Shown here in pieces: positions 46,092 to 53,117 of a stretch of DNA of 64,000 nucleotides. Every line of letters begins with the position of its first letter. The first letter of the stretch is position 1. Position numbers and translations under genes: made by a program. A model generated the notes under the pieces. That model was given only the letters and a program-made list of their open reading frames with translations, was not told the DNA's origin and ran no database searches. Origin of the DNA: Nocardioidaceae bacterium (GTDB lineage Bacteria > Actinomycetota > Actinomycetes > Propionibacteriales > Nocardioidaceae); the NCBI GenBank assembly GCA_030655315.1, contig JAURVT010000049.1, positions 124,001-188,000 on the forward strand. Direction: 5' to 3'.

Positions 46092-46523
46092 ATGAGCAGC
46101 GGCACCGGCCACCTCGACGTCTCGGTCGACATCGCCGCGCCCGCCCAGGCGGTGTGGGACTACGTGACGAGCTGGGAGCGCCAGTCCGAGTGGATCCCGC
46201 TGACGTCGGTCCGGGTCGAGGGCGAGGTCGTGATCGCCCGCACCGCGATCGGCCCGCTCGGCTTCGACGACACCATGACGGTGAGCACCTGGCAGCCGCC
46301 CCACCTCTGCGAGACGCTGCACACCGGTGCGGTCGTGAAGGGGCTCGGCATCTTCAAGGTCACGCCCAGGGGCGACGGCTGCACGTTCACCTGGGGCGAG
46401 CGCGCCGAGGTGCCCGGCGGCCCGCTGGCGCCCTACCTGTGGCCGCTGGCCAAGCCGTTCCTGAACCTCGCGTTCGCCTACTCGCTGCGTCGCCTCCGCG
46501 CCCGGGTCGAGGCCGGCGCCTGA
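46092..46523 (+). CDS. SRPBCC/polyketide cyclase-like protein
   Basis: 143 residues of the START/SRPBCC helix-grip fold. The N terminus LDVSVDIAAPAQAVWDYVTSWERQSEWIPLTSVRV is the typical first strand and helix, and the C-terminal long helix is LAPYLWPLAKPFLNLAFAYSLRRLRARVEAG. These proteins bind hydrophobic ligands; ligand unknown. GGGGAG lies 7 bases before ATG 46092, setting the start. It follows the remnant-like region and precedes an M14 peptidase gene. Confidence 0.85.
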   Translation: MSSGTGHLDVSVDIAAPAQAVWDYVTSWERQSEWIPLTSVRVEGEVVIARTAIGPLGFDDTMTVSTWQPPHLCETLHTGAVVKGLGIFKVTPRGDGCTFTWGERAEVPGGPLAPYLWPLAKPFLNLAFAYSLRRLRARVEAGA

Positions 46524-46578
46524 GGACGAGTCGCCCGAACCCGCCTCGAACGGGGCGAACCTCTGCGACGATCGGGCC

Positions 46579-47304
46579 ATGCGTCTGCGCACCCTCCCCG
46601 CCCTGCTCGTGAGCACCGCCCTGGCGGTGACGGCCCTGTCGACGACGGCCGCCGACGCGGCGCCGCAGGGCCCGCGCAAGGTCACCATCGGCACGAGCGT
46701 GAAGGACCGCCCGATCAAGGCCTGGCGGCTCGGCGACCCGGCGGCCGAGACCAAGGTCCTGGTCTTCTCGGTGATGCACGGCGACGAGACCGCCTCCCGG
46801 ACGATCCTGCGCACGCTGCGCGACGGTGCCGACATCGGCGGCGTCGACCTGTGGGTCGTCCCCGTGCTCAACCCCGACGGCGTCGCCCGCGGGACGCGCT
46901 ACAACGCTCGCGGCGTCGACATCAACCGCAACTTCCCGGTGGACTGGCGCCGGGTGAAGCACGCGGGCAGCCGGCCGGCCTCGCAGCCCGAGACCCGTGC
47001 GCTGATGAGGCTGACCGACCGGATCGACCCGGACTACGTGATCAACTTCCACCAGCCGCTGTACGGCATCGACACCACGGGGTCACGCTCCCCGGCGTTC
47101 GCCGACGCGCTGCGCCGCCACCTGAGGCTGCCGGCCAAGGCGTTCCGCTGCGGCAGCGGCTGCCACGGCACCTTCACCCAGTGGTTCAACCAGAACCACG
47201 ACGGCACCACCATCACCGTCGAGCTCGGCCGGTCGCCCCAGCGGTCCTACCTGACCTCCATCGCGCCCCGCGGCGTCCTCGCGGCGCTGGGCGCCACCCG
47301 CTAG
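46579..47304 (+). CDS. Secreted M14-family zinc carboxypeptidase
   Basis: 241 residues. A Sec signal (residues 1-28, ending ADAAPQ) is followed by the M14 fold. Zinc ligands are His67 and Glu70 in SVMHGDETASR and His in NFHQP near residue 157. NPDGVARGTRYNARGVDINRNFP is the substrate and Arg-binding segment, and TVELG carries the catalytic Glu. It is short and resembles MpaA-like or succinylglutamate desuccinylase-like members more than pancreatic-type enzymes. A role in peptide or wall-peptide trimming outside the cell is inferred. GACGAT lies 6 nt before ATG 46579. Confidence 0.9.
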   Translation: MRLRTLPALLVSTALAVTALSTTAADAAPQGPRKVTIGTSVKDRPIKAWRLGDPAAETKVLVFSVMHGDETASRTILRTLRDGADIGGVDLWVVPVLNPDGVARGTRYNARGVDINRNFPVDWRRVKHAGSRPASQPETRALMRLTDRIDPDYVINFHQPLYGIDTTGSRSPAFADALRRHLRLPAKAFRCGSGCHGTFTQWFNQNHDGTTITVELGRSPQRSYLTSIAPRGVLAALGATR

Positions 47305-47328
47305 GACGGGCCCGGGCGCGGAGCGGGC

Positions 47329-48129
47329 CTAGCGTCCGGTGAACTCCGGCTTCTCCTTGGCCAGGAACGCCTCGACGGCGGCCGCGTGGTCCGTCGACGC
47401 ACCGGTGAACGCCATCTTCTGCGCCTCGTGGGTCAGCGACGCGGGCAGGTCGTGCGTCGCCGAGAAGGCCAGCGCCCGCTTGATCGAGGCGAGCGCGAGG
47501 GTCGGGCCCTCGGCGAGCCGGGCGGCGAACGCGTGGGCGTCGCGGGCCAGCCGCTCCGACGGCACCACGTCCGTCGCCAGGCCCATCTCCTCGGCCTCGC
47601 GGGCGTGGATCGTGCGCGGTCGCATGAGCAGGTCGGTGGCCCGCGCGTGGCCGACCAGGCGCGGGAGCGTCCACGACGCGCCGGTGTCGCAGGACAGCGC
47701 GATCGACGCGAACGCCAGGTTGTACGACGCCGAGGCCGCGAGGATCCGGAAGTCGCAGGCGAAGGTGAGCGACGCGCCCGCGCCCGCCGCGACGCCGTTG
47801 ACCGCGGCGACCACCGGCTTGGGCATCGTGGCCAGGGCGGTGACGATCGGGTTGTAGTGCGCCTCGACCGTGTCGGACAGCGGTGCCGGCTCGTCCGAGC
47901 GCAGCCCGGCGACGTGCTCCCGCAGGTCCTGGCCGACGCAGAACGCCCGCCCGGTACCCGTGAGGACGACCGCCCGGGCCGCGTCGTCGGCGGCCGCGCG
48001 GTGCACGGCGTCGCGGAGCGCGTCCTTGGTGGCGACGTCGAGGGCGTTCATCGCGTCGGGCCGGTCGAGGGTCACGGTGGCGACCCCGTCGGCGAGCTCG
48101 TAGCGGACAGGACCGGTCTCTGCGGACAT
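47329..48129 (-). CDS. Enoyl-CoA hydratase/isomerase family protein
   Basis: 266 residues of the crotonase fold. ALDVATKDALRDAVHRAAADDAARAVVLTGTGRAFCVGQDL is the oxyanion-binding region, with Gly residues in GTGRAFCVGQDL. AAVNGVAAGAGASLTFACDFRI provides the second loop, and LPRLVGHARATDLLMRPRTIHAREAEEMGLATDVV follows. Catalytic Glu pairs of true ECH (E144/E164) are not clearly both present, so it may be an isomerase or paralogue. TAGGTT lies 6 nt before ATG 48129. Divergent from DUF3117. Confidence 0.9.
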   Translation of the reverse strand: MSAETGPVRYELADGVATVTLDRPDAMNALDVATKDALRDAVHRAAADDAARAVVLTGTGRAFCVGQDLREHVAGLRSDEPAPLSDTVEAHYNPIVTALATMPKPVVAAVNGVAAGAGASLTFACDFRILAASASYNLAFASIALSCDTGASWTLPRLVGHARATDLLMRPRTIHAREAEEMGLATDVVPSERLARDAHAFAARLAEGPTLALASIKRALAFSATHDLPASLTHEAQKMAFTGASTDHAAAVEAFLAKEKPEFTGR

Positions 48130-48168
48130 TGGATCAACCTACCGTCACCACCACCCCCGCCGATGGGC

Positions 48169-48174
48169 GATAAT
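48169..48174 (+). promoter_or_regulatory. Putative -10 element for the DUF3117 gene
   Basis: GATAAT at 48169-48174 is close to the TATAAT-type -10. It lies 48 bases before the ATG of the DUF3117 gene. Together with the good ribosome site GAGAGGGG it suggests an ordinary leadered transcript, unlike many neighbours. No confident -35 was found. Confidence 0.45.
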
Positions 48175-48222
48175 GGCCGGAGCGCCTGAGTCCTGACGGC
48201 GCACAGATCGAGAGGGGTACGC

Positions 48223-48402
48223 ATGGCGGCCATGAAGCCACGGACCGGAGACGGCCCGATGGAGGTCACCAAGGAGGGACGCTGCATCGTGATGCGCGTC
48301 CCGCTCGAGGGCGGCGGACGCCTCGTCGTCGAGCTCAACAACGCCGAGGCTTCCGAGCTCGGCGACGCCCTCAAGGCCGTCCCGGGCGTCGCGACTCCGT
48401 GA
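48223..48402 (+). CDS. DUF3117 family protein
   Basis: 59 residues (MAAMKPRTGDGPMEVTKEGR...). This is the highly conserved actinobacterial DUF3117 protein, recognised by MKPRTGDGP, GRCIVMRVPLEGGGRLVVEL and NNAEASELGDALK. Function unknown; it is soluble and likely a small beta/alpha domain. GAGAGGGG precedes ATG 48223. It is followed by a strong stem-loop at 48409-48457 and is convergent with the O-methyltransferase gene. Confidence 0.93.
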   Translation: MAAMKPRTGDGPMEVTKEGRCIVMRVPLEGGGRLVVELNNAEASELGDALKAVPGVATP

Positions 48403-48408
48403 CGACCC

Positions 48409-48457
48409 GACGTCCGGGTCCCGTCCGTCGCTCGATCACGGACGGGACCGGGACGTC
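48409..48457. terminator. Strong stem-loop terminator between convergent genes
   Basis: Arms 48409-48428 and 48438-48457 are 20 bases each with a single mismatch and a 9-base loop. It begins 7 bases after the DUF3117 stop and lies between convergent genes. It is followed immediately by a second stem at 48458-48477. Confidence 0.75.
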
Positions 48458-48477
48458 GAGCCCGCCGCGGCGGGCTC
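48458..48477. terminator. Second stem-loop of the convergent pair
   Basis: GAGCCCGCC (48458-48466), GC, GGCGGGCTC (48469-48477) form a perfect 9-base stem. It directly follows the first stem and ends 4 bases before the O-methyltransferase gene end, so it can terminate from either side. Confidence 0.6.
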
Positions 48478-48481
48478 GGGG

Positions 48482-49117
48482 CTAGAGCCGCTGGGCGACC
48501 AGCAGGCCGTCGCCCACCGGGAGCAGGACGCTGACCAGCCGCTCGTCGTCACGGACGACGTGGCCGAGATCGCGCACGGCCTGGGTCTCGGCATCTCGCT
48601 GGGACGGGTCGCAGACCCGGCCCGAGAGCAGGGCGTTGTCGAACGCGATCACGCCGCCCGGCCGCACCAGGCGGACCGCCTCGGTGAGGTACTCGCCGTA
48701 CTCGCGCTTGTCGCCGTCGACGAAGACGAGGTCGTAGTGGCTGTCGGTGAGGCGGGGGAGCACCTCGAGCGCGGAGCCGGGGATGAGCCGGAAGCGCTGC
48801 GGTGCGACGCCGGCGTCGGCGAAGGTCTCGCGCGCGAGTCGCTGGTGCTCGGCCTCGCGGTCCACCGACGTGAGGACGCCGTCGGGCCGCATGCCCCGCA
48901 GCAGCCACAGGCCGGAGACACCGGTGCCGGTGCCGACCTCGACCACGGCCTGCGCCTGGGTCAGCGAGGCCAGCAGCCGCAGGGCCGCGCCGGCACCGCT
49001 GCCGACGGGCGTCGCGCCCACCTCGGCGGCGCGCGAGCGGGCCGCCTGCAGGGCGTCGTCCTCGACGATGAACTCGTCGGCGTACGCCCAGCTCTCGGGC
49101 GTGGTCGCAGCGCTGAT
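48482..49117 (-). CDS. O-methyltransferase, apparently started at an ATC codon
   Basis: 211 residues of the class I SAM-dependent O-methyltransferase family (GTGAALRLLA-type start GSGAGAALRLLA, VVEVGTGTGVSGLWLLRGM, LTSVDREAEHQRLAR, DLVFVDGDKREYGEYL, GGVIAFDNALL). The only ATG/GTG/TTG in frame before the fold is GTG 49021, which would discard the family's N-terminal helix. Extending back to the in-frame TAG at 49129-49127 gives (I)SAATTPESWAYADEFIVEDDAL, a normal family N terminus. AGGAGG sits 5 nt before ATC 49117. The acceptor substrate is unknown. Confidence 0.8.
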   Translation of the reverse strand: MSAATTPESWAYADEFIVEDDALQAARSRAAEVGATPVGSGAGAALRLLASLTQAQAVVEVGTGTGVSGLWLLRGMRPDGVLTSVDREAEHQRLARETFADAGVAPQRFRLIPGSALEVLPRLTDSHYDLVFVDGDKREYGEYLTEAVRLVRPGGVIAFDNALLSGRVCDPSQRDAETQAVRDLGHVVRDDERLVSVLLPVGDGLLVAQRL

Positions 49118-49163
49118 GACGGCCTCCTAGGGACGGGTTCGGACGTCCCACAGCCTAGGGCAC

Positions 49164-49181
49164 GCAGGTCCCGGGACCTGC
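49164..49181. promoter_or_regulatory. Perfect 18-bp palindrome in the O-methyltransferase/sigE gap
   Basis: GCAGGTCCCGGGACCTGC is identical to its reverse complement. It lies 33 bases before the predicted sigE -35 element and 47 bases from the O-methyltransferase start. It could be an operator for either gene. Confidence 0.45.
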
Positions 49182-49213
49182 CACGACTCCGCGCGGACGC
49201 GCGCGGACCTCAG

Positions 49214-49239
49214 GGAACCGTCACGCCCTTCTGGGCGTT
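49214..49239 (+). promoter_or_regulatory. SigE-type autoregulatory promoter
   Basis: GGAACC (49214-49219), a 16-nt spacer and CGTT (49236-49239) match the ECF/SigE consensus (GGAAC, about 16-19 nt, GTT). It lies about 25 bases before the sigE start. SigE-group factors commonly transcribe their own gene from such a promoter. Confidence 0.75.
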
Positions 49240-49263
49240 CTCTCAGGCAGGGACGCGAGGATC

Positions 49264-49893
49264 GTGACCATGAGCCTGAAGGTGGACGCAGACGTGAGGT
49301 CGAGACGGGGAGACGCGGCCACGGCCGGCGTCGCCGACCTGCCCTCCTGGGAGGAGATCGTCGAGCAGCACTCCGCACGCGTCTACCGCCTGGCCTACCG
49401 CCTGACGGGGAACCAGCACGACGCCGAGGACCTCACCCAGGAGGTCTTCATCCGGGTGTTCCGCTCCCTCGACAAGTTCCAGCCCGGCTCCTTCGAGGGC
49501 TGGATCCACCGCATCACCACCAACCTCTTCCTCGACCGCGTGCGCCGTCGCGCCCGGATCCGCTTCGACGGGTTCACCGAGGGCGCCGAGGAGCGCCTGG
49601 TCGGTGCCGACCCCTCGCCCGAGTTCGCCTGGCACGACGCCAACCTCGACCCCGACATCGAGACCGCGCTGGCGAGCCTGCCCGAGGAGTTCCGCGTGGC
49701 CGTCGTGCTGTGCGACATCGAGGGCCTGTCGTACGAGGAGATCGCCTCCGCGCTGGGCATCAAGCTCGGCACGGTCCGCTCCCGGATCCACCGCGGCCGC
49801 ACCCAGCTGCGGGCCGCGCTGCAGCACCGCGCGCCGGTCGCCGGCCGTACCCGGTTCGCCGGACCCCTCGACACGGCGGCCCCGAGCCTCTGA
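49264..49893 (+). CDS. sigE: RNA polymerase ECF sigma factor SigE
   Basis: 209 residues. Region 2 ([37 protein letters not shown]) and the [20 protein letters not shown] segment are followed by region 4 ([52 protein letters not shown]). The linked anti-sigma gene, the O-methyltransferase upstream and tatB nearby match the mycobacterial sigE locus, the envelope-stress regulator. The GTG at 49264 is used; ATG 49270 is an alternative with a better spacing to GAGG. The stop overlaps the anti-sigma start by 1 base (TGATG). Confidence 0.93.
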   Translation: MTMSLKVDADVRSRRGDAATAGVADLPSWEEIVEQHSARVYRLAYRLTGNQHDAEDLTQEVFIRVFRSLDKFQPGSFEGWIHRITTNLFLDRVRRRARIRFDGFTEGAEERLVGADPSPEFAWHDANLDPDIETALASLPEEFRVAVVLCDIEGLSYEEIASALGIKLGTVRSRIHRGRTQLRAALQHRAPVAGRTRFAGPLDTAAPSL

Positions 49894-51113
49894 TGCCGCA
49901 CCTGGGCACGAGGGTCGCCGACTTCGTCGACGGTCAGCTGACCGCCGACGCGGCGGCCGACGCCCAGGAGCACCTCACCACCTGCCCCGACTGCCGTCAG
50001 GCCGTCCTCGCCCACCGCGAGGTCAAGCGGCGGATGACCGGCCTCGGCGCCGTTCCCGCCCCACCGGCGTCCCTGCTGCAGAGCCTCGCCGACCTCGATC
50101 GGGTGCGGGCCGCCGCAGACCGGCGCGGCGGGCTGCGGGCGCGCGTCGACCACCTGGTCCGCTCGTCGGCCTTCCGGGGCCTCGTCGCCGCCACCGGTGC
50201 GGCCGTGGTCGTCGGCGCGTGCGCGTACGGACTCGGTGCGCCCGCCGCGTCGGCCGCCGCCCCCACCGTGCCGCCGGTGTCGCGGTTCGTCGCGGCCTTC
50301 GGCTCGGCCGACCTCGCCACCCCCAGCAGCGAGCTGGTCCAGGCCGCGATGGTCCGCCCCACCACCGCCGTGCGCACCGCCGGCACCGCCACGGTCTCGG
50401 ACGACCCGGAGGCGGTCGGCCTCCTGCGCTCGGCCGGCGTCGTGCCCGACCTCGACCTCGTCGTGCGCAACTTCGACGTCCGGCTCGGTGCCACCAGCCT
50501 GGTCGACGGCGTCCGCGCCACCGAGGTCGTCGCGACGAGCGACGGCCGCCGCGAGTCCGCGTACTGGGTCGCCACCCGCACCGGCGCGGTCGTGCGCGCG
50601 GTCGGCTACGACGACGACGGCACCCCCCGCGACCTGTCGCTGCGGCCCGCCGCCGGCACCGTCGCGGCCTCGACCCCCATCTCCGACGCCGGCATGACGT
50701 CGCTGACGCGGTCCGGGTGGCCGTGCCACGAGCGCCTCGCCCGCGACCTGGACCGGGTCGAGGGGTCGTTCCTCGAGTCCGACTCCGAGCGGATCGTCTC
50801 CCTGGCCTACACCGACGGCCTCTCGAGGGTGTCGTTGTACGAGCAGTCGGGGTCGCTCGACGCCGACTCGCTCGACGGCTTCCGGCCCACCCGTCTCGGC
50901 GCGACCGAGGTCTGGCTGCGCGAGGGCTCGCCCACGGTCGCGACCTGGGACGAGGACGGCGTGGTCTTCACCGTCGTCACTGACGCCGGCACGTCCCGTC
51001 TGGCCGAGGTGGTCGTCGACCTCCCGCACCGGGTGGTCGACGTGGGGGCCGTCGCCCGCGTGCAGCGCGGCCTGGAGCGCATGACGCGCGCCGCCGATCC
51101 CCTCAGGGGGTAG
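49893..51113 (+). CDS. Anti-sigma factor fused to an RseB-like extracytoplasmic domain
   Basis: 406 residues. The N-terminal zinc anti-sigma domain has H27, C31 and C34 in EHLTTCPDCRQAV (H-x3-C-x2-C), which binds SigE. A membrane segment lies near residues 97-115 (VAATGAAVVVGACAYGL). The remaining 290 residues outside the cell show a MucB/RseB-like regulator (VRNFDVRLGATSLVDGVRATEVVATSDGRRESAYWVATRTGAVVR). Mycobacterial RseA is much shorter, so this protein joins the anti-sigma and the periplasmic sensor in one chain. ATG overlaps the sigE stop by 1 base. Confidence 0.88.
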   Translation: MPHLGTRVADFVDGQLTADAAADAQEHLTTCPDCRQAVLAHREVKRRMTGLGAVPAPPASLLQSLADLDRVRAAADRRGGLRARVDHLVRSSAFRGLVAATGAAVVVGACAYGLGAPAASAAAPTVPPVSRFVAAFGSADLATPSSELVQAAMVRPTTAVRTAGTATVSDDPEAVGLLRSAGVVPDLDLVVRNFDVRLGATSLVDGVRATEVVATSDGRRESAYWVATRTGAVVRAVGYDDDGTPRDLSLRPAAGTVAASTPISDAGMTSLTRSGWPCHERLARDLDRVEGSFLESDSERIVSLAYTDGLSRVSLYEQSGSLDADSLDGFRPTRLGATEVWLREGSPTVATWDEDGVVFTVVTDAGTSRLAEVVVDLPHRVVDVGAVARVQRGLERMTRAADPLRG

Positions 51114-51152
51114 GGGACGGCGGCGCGCTGCTCAGGTGGGGCCGGGCGGCTG

Positions 51153-52637
51153 CTACTGACGGATCGCGGCCACGGCGGCCGGGACGTCCACCAGGCCGGT
51201 GCCCTTGTCGAACGAGGTGGTGCGTCCGCCGGCCTGGGTGTAGGCGGCGCCGTCGGTGTACCGGTGCGCGGTGCCGGTGATCGCGGCCTCCACCTCGGCG
51301 GGCGTCGCGGACGGGTCGGCCTGGAACAGCTGGGCCACGATGCCGGCGACGTGCGGTGCGGCCATCGAGGTGCCGCTGATGGTGTTGAACGTGCCGAGGT
51401 CGAGCGGACCGGGGCCGCTATTGGGCTTGAGGCCGGTGGCGCAGATCGGCAGGTAGGGGCGGCACGAGGACTCGATGTCCTCGCCCGGTGCCGACACGTC
51501 GGGCCAGGTCGTGGAGTCGGCGGCCAGGCCGCGGGACGAGAACTCGCTCACGGCGCCGTCACGGGTGCCGGTGGCCTGGTCGAAGTAGGACGCCACGGAG
51601 AGGATGCCGCCGGTCGGGTCCTGCCCCGGCGGGTTGGTGAGCGATGCGCTGCCGTCGCCGCCGTCATTGCCGGCGGCCCACACGGTCACGACGCCCTCGG
51701 CCGCGAGTGCACGCTGCAGCTTCACCGTCGCCGACTGCGGGTCGAACACGCCGCCGCCGGTCGGGCCGTAGGAGTTGTTGGTGACCTTGATCGGTGGGCA
51801 GGTCGACGCCGGGACGCCGGCGCCGCAGGGGGCCTCGTGGTTCTCCAGCACCCAGTTCAGGGCCGAGTCGGCCCCGACGATGAGCAGGACCGCGCCGGTC
51901 GAGATCGACACGAGGCTGGCGCCGGGAGCGGCGCCCTGCACCTTCGCGCCGTCGGCCAGGGTGGTGGGACGCCCGGCGACGATGCCGTTGACGTGCGTGC
52001 CGTGGCCGCCGACCGACAGCGTGTCGGTGTCGACCACGCCGGGCACCTCGACCACGCAGTCGGTGCCGGTGGTCGACTCGTCCAGGCAGAGGCTCTTGAG
52101 GTTCGCCACGACGGCCCGGGTGCCGTCGGCGTCCCGCAGGTAGGGGTGGTTCGGGTCGACGCCGGAGTCGATGACCGCCACGGAGACGCCCGACCCGTCG
52201 AGGGCCTGGCCGTCGGCGCCGGTGTCGCCGGCGGCGACGGACGCGCCGCCCGTGGCGAGGTTGGAGGTCGCGTCGGTGGGGGCGATGGGCGCGTTGCCCT
52301 CGAGGTAGGTGACCCCCGGCTCGTTGCCCGCGGCCCGGATCTGCTGCGCGGTGCCGCGGGCGACCACGACGCCGATCGCGTCGAACGACGTGACCGTGGT
52401 CAGGCCGCTCGAGCGGACGGCGTCCCTCGCCGCGGCCAGGTCGGTGCCGTGCACGAGCACGGTCGCGGACGTCAGGGACGACAGCTGGCGGGCCAGCAGC
52501 GGCTGGACGTCGGCCGCGATCCCGTCGCCGTCGGCCTGGGCACCGGGGGCCAGCGCGAGGCCTCCGGCCACGACGGCGATCGCGGCGGCGGCGACGCCGA
52601 GGCGTCGGGGCGAGCAGGCTGGGCGGAGGGAGGTCAT
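51153..52637 (-). CDS. Secreted subtilisin-family serine peptidase (S8)
   Basis: 494 residues. A Sec signal (SPRRLGVAAAAIAVVAGGLALAPGAQA) is followed by an inhibitor-like propeptide and the S8 catalytic domain. Catalytic residues are Asp in VAVIDSGVDPNHP, His in GGHGTHVNGIVAG and Ser in SGTSMAAPHVAGIVAQLF, with Asn in NNSYGP as the oxyanion. AAGGA is 9 bases upstream of ATG 52637; a longer frame from 52682 is less likely. It is convergent with the anti-sigma gene, where other actinobacteria carry htrA-like protease genes. Confidence 0.93.
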   Translation of the reverse strand: MTSLRPACSPRRLGVAAAAIAVVAGGLALAPGAQADGDGIAADVQPLLARQLSSLTSATVLVHGTDLAAARDAVRSSGLTTVTSFDAIGVVVARGTAQQIRAAGNEPGVTYLEGNAPIAPTDATSNLATGGASVAAGDTGADGQALDGSGVSVAVIDSGVDPNHPYLRDADGTRAVVANLKSLCLDESTTGTDCVVEVPGVVDTDTLSVGGHGTHVNGIVAGRPTTLADGAKVQGAAPGASLVSISTGAVLLIVGADSALNWVLENHEAPCGAGVPASTCPPIKVTNNSYGPTGGGVFDPQSATVKLQRALAAEGVVTVWAAGNDGGDGSASLTNPPGQDPTGGILSVASYFDQATGTRDGAVSEFSSRGLAADSTTWPDVSAPGEDIESSCRPYLPICATGLKPNSGPGPLDLGTFNTISGTSMAAPHVAGIVAQLFQADPSATPAEVEAAITGTAHRYTDGAAYTQAGGRTTSFDKGTGLVDVPAAVAAIRQ

Positions 52638-52742
52638 CGGCGGATCCTTCGTCTCGGTGGTCGCCGGAGTGTGCCCGCTCACGCGGATCTGAAACTCCGA
52701 GTTACACCAGGCCGTCGGAAACCGCTCAGACGGACGAGAGGA

Positions 52743-53090
52743 TCAGGTCGCCTCGTCGTCGAACGGCGTGGCCTCGTCCTCCTCGAGGGGACGCGCGCCG
52801 TCGCGCCGGGTCTTGCTGCCCGCGCCGTCCTTGGGGCCCTCCATCGCCTCGACGATGTTGCGGCGCACCATCTCGCGCGGGTCGAGGTCGCGCAGGTTCA
52901 GGTCCTTCAGTCCGGCGAAGTCGTCGCCCATCTCGTCGGCGAGGTCGGTCTTCGCGTTGTCGACCATCTGCCGGAAGGTGCGCAGGAACTGCCCCGCCTG
53001 CCGCGCGAGGTCGGGAAGCTTGTCCGGCCCGAAGACCAGGACCGCCACGATGACCACGACCGCGATCTCCGGCCAGCCCATGCCGAGCAC
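52743..53090 (-). CDS. tatB: Sec-independent translocase subunit TatB
   Basis: 115 residues. The N terminus MLGMGWPEIAVVVIVAVLVFGPDKLPDLARQAGQFLRTFRQM is the Tat hairpin: a single membrane helix, the FGP/KLP hinge and an amphipathic helix. A charged helical tail follows (DLADEMGDDFAGLKDLNLRDL), which distinguishes TatB from TatA. TatB with TatC receives twin-arginine proteins for export. The order O-methyltransferase-sigE-anti-sigma-tatB-mrp matches the mycobacterial locus, apart from orientation. Confidence 0.92.
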   Translation of the reverse strand: MLGMGWPEIAVVVIVAVLVFGPDKLPDLARQAGQFLRTFRQMVDNAKTDLADEMGDDFAGLKDLNLRDLDPREMVRRNIVEAMEGPKDGAGSKTRRDGARPLEEDEATPFDDEAT

Positions 53091-53117
53091 GTGGTGCCTC
53101 CTCGTCCGTCGTCAGTC

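Noticed and set aside
45950-46612. A full 220-residue gene from GTG 45950
   Set aside because: After about codon 47 the frame is an out-of-frame shadow of the SRPBCC gene with Arg/Gly-rich nonsense, so only the first part can be considered, as a remnant.
52638-52742. A SigE-type promoter before the S8 protease gene
   Set aside because: No GGAAC-(16-19)-GTT pair was found on the correct strand, so SigE control of the protease is not supported by sequence.
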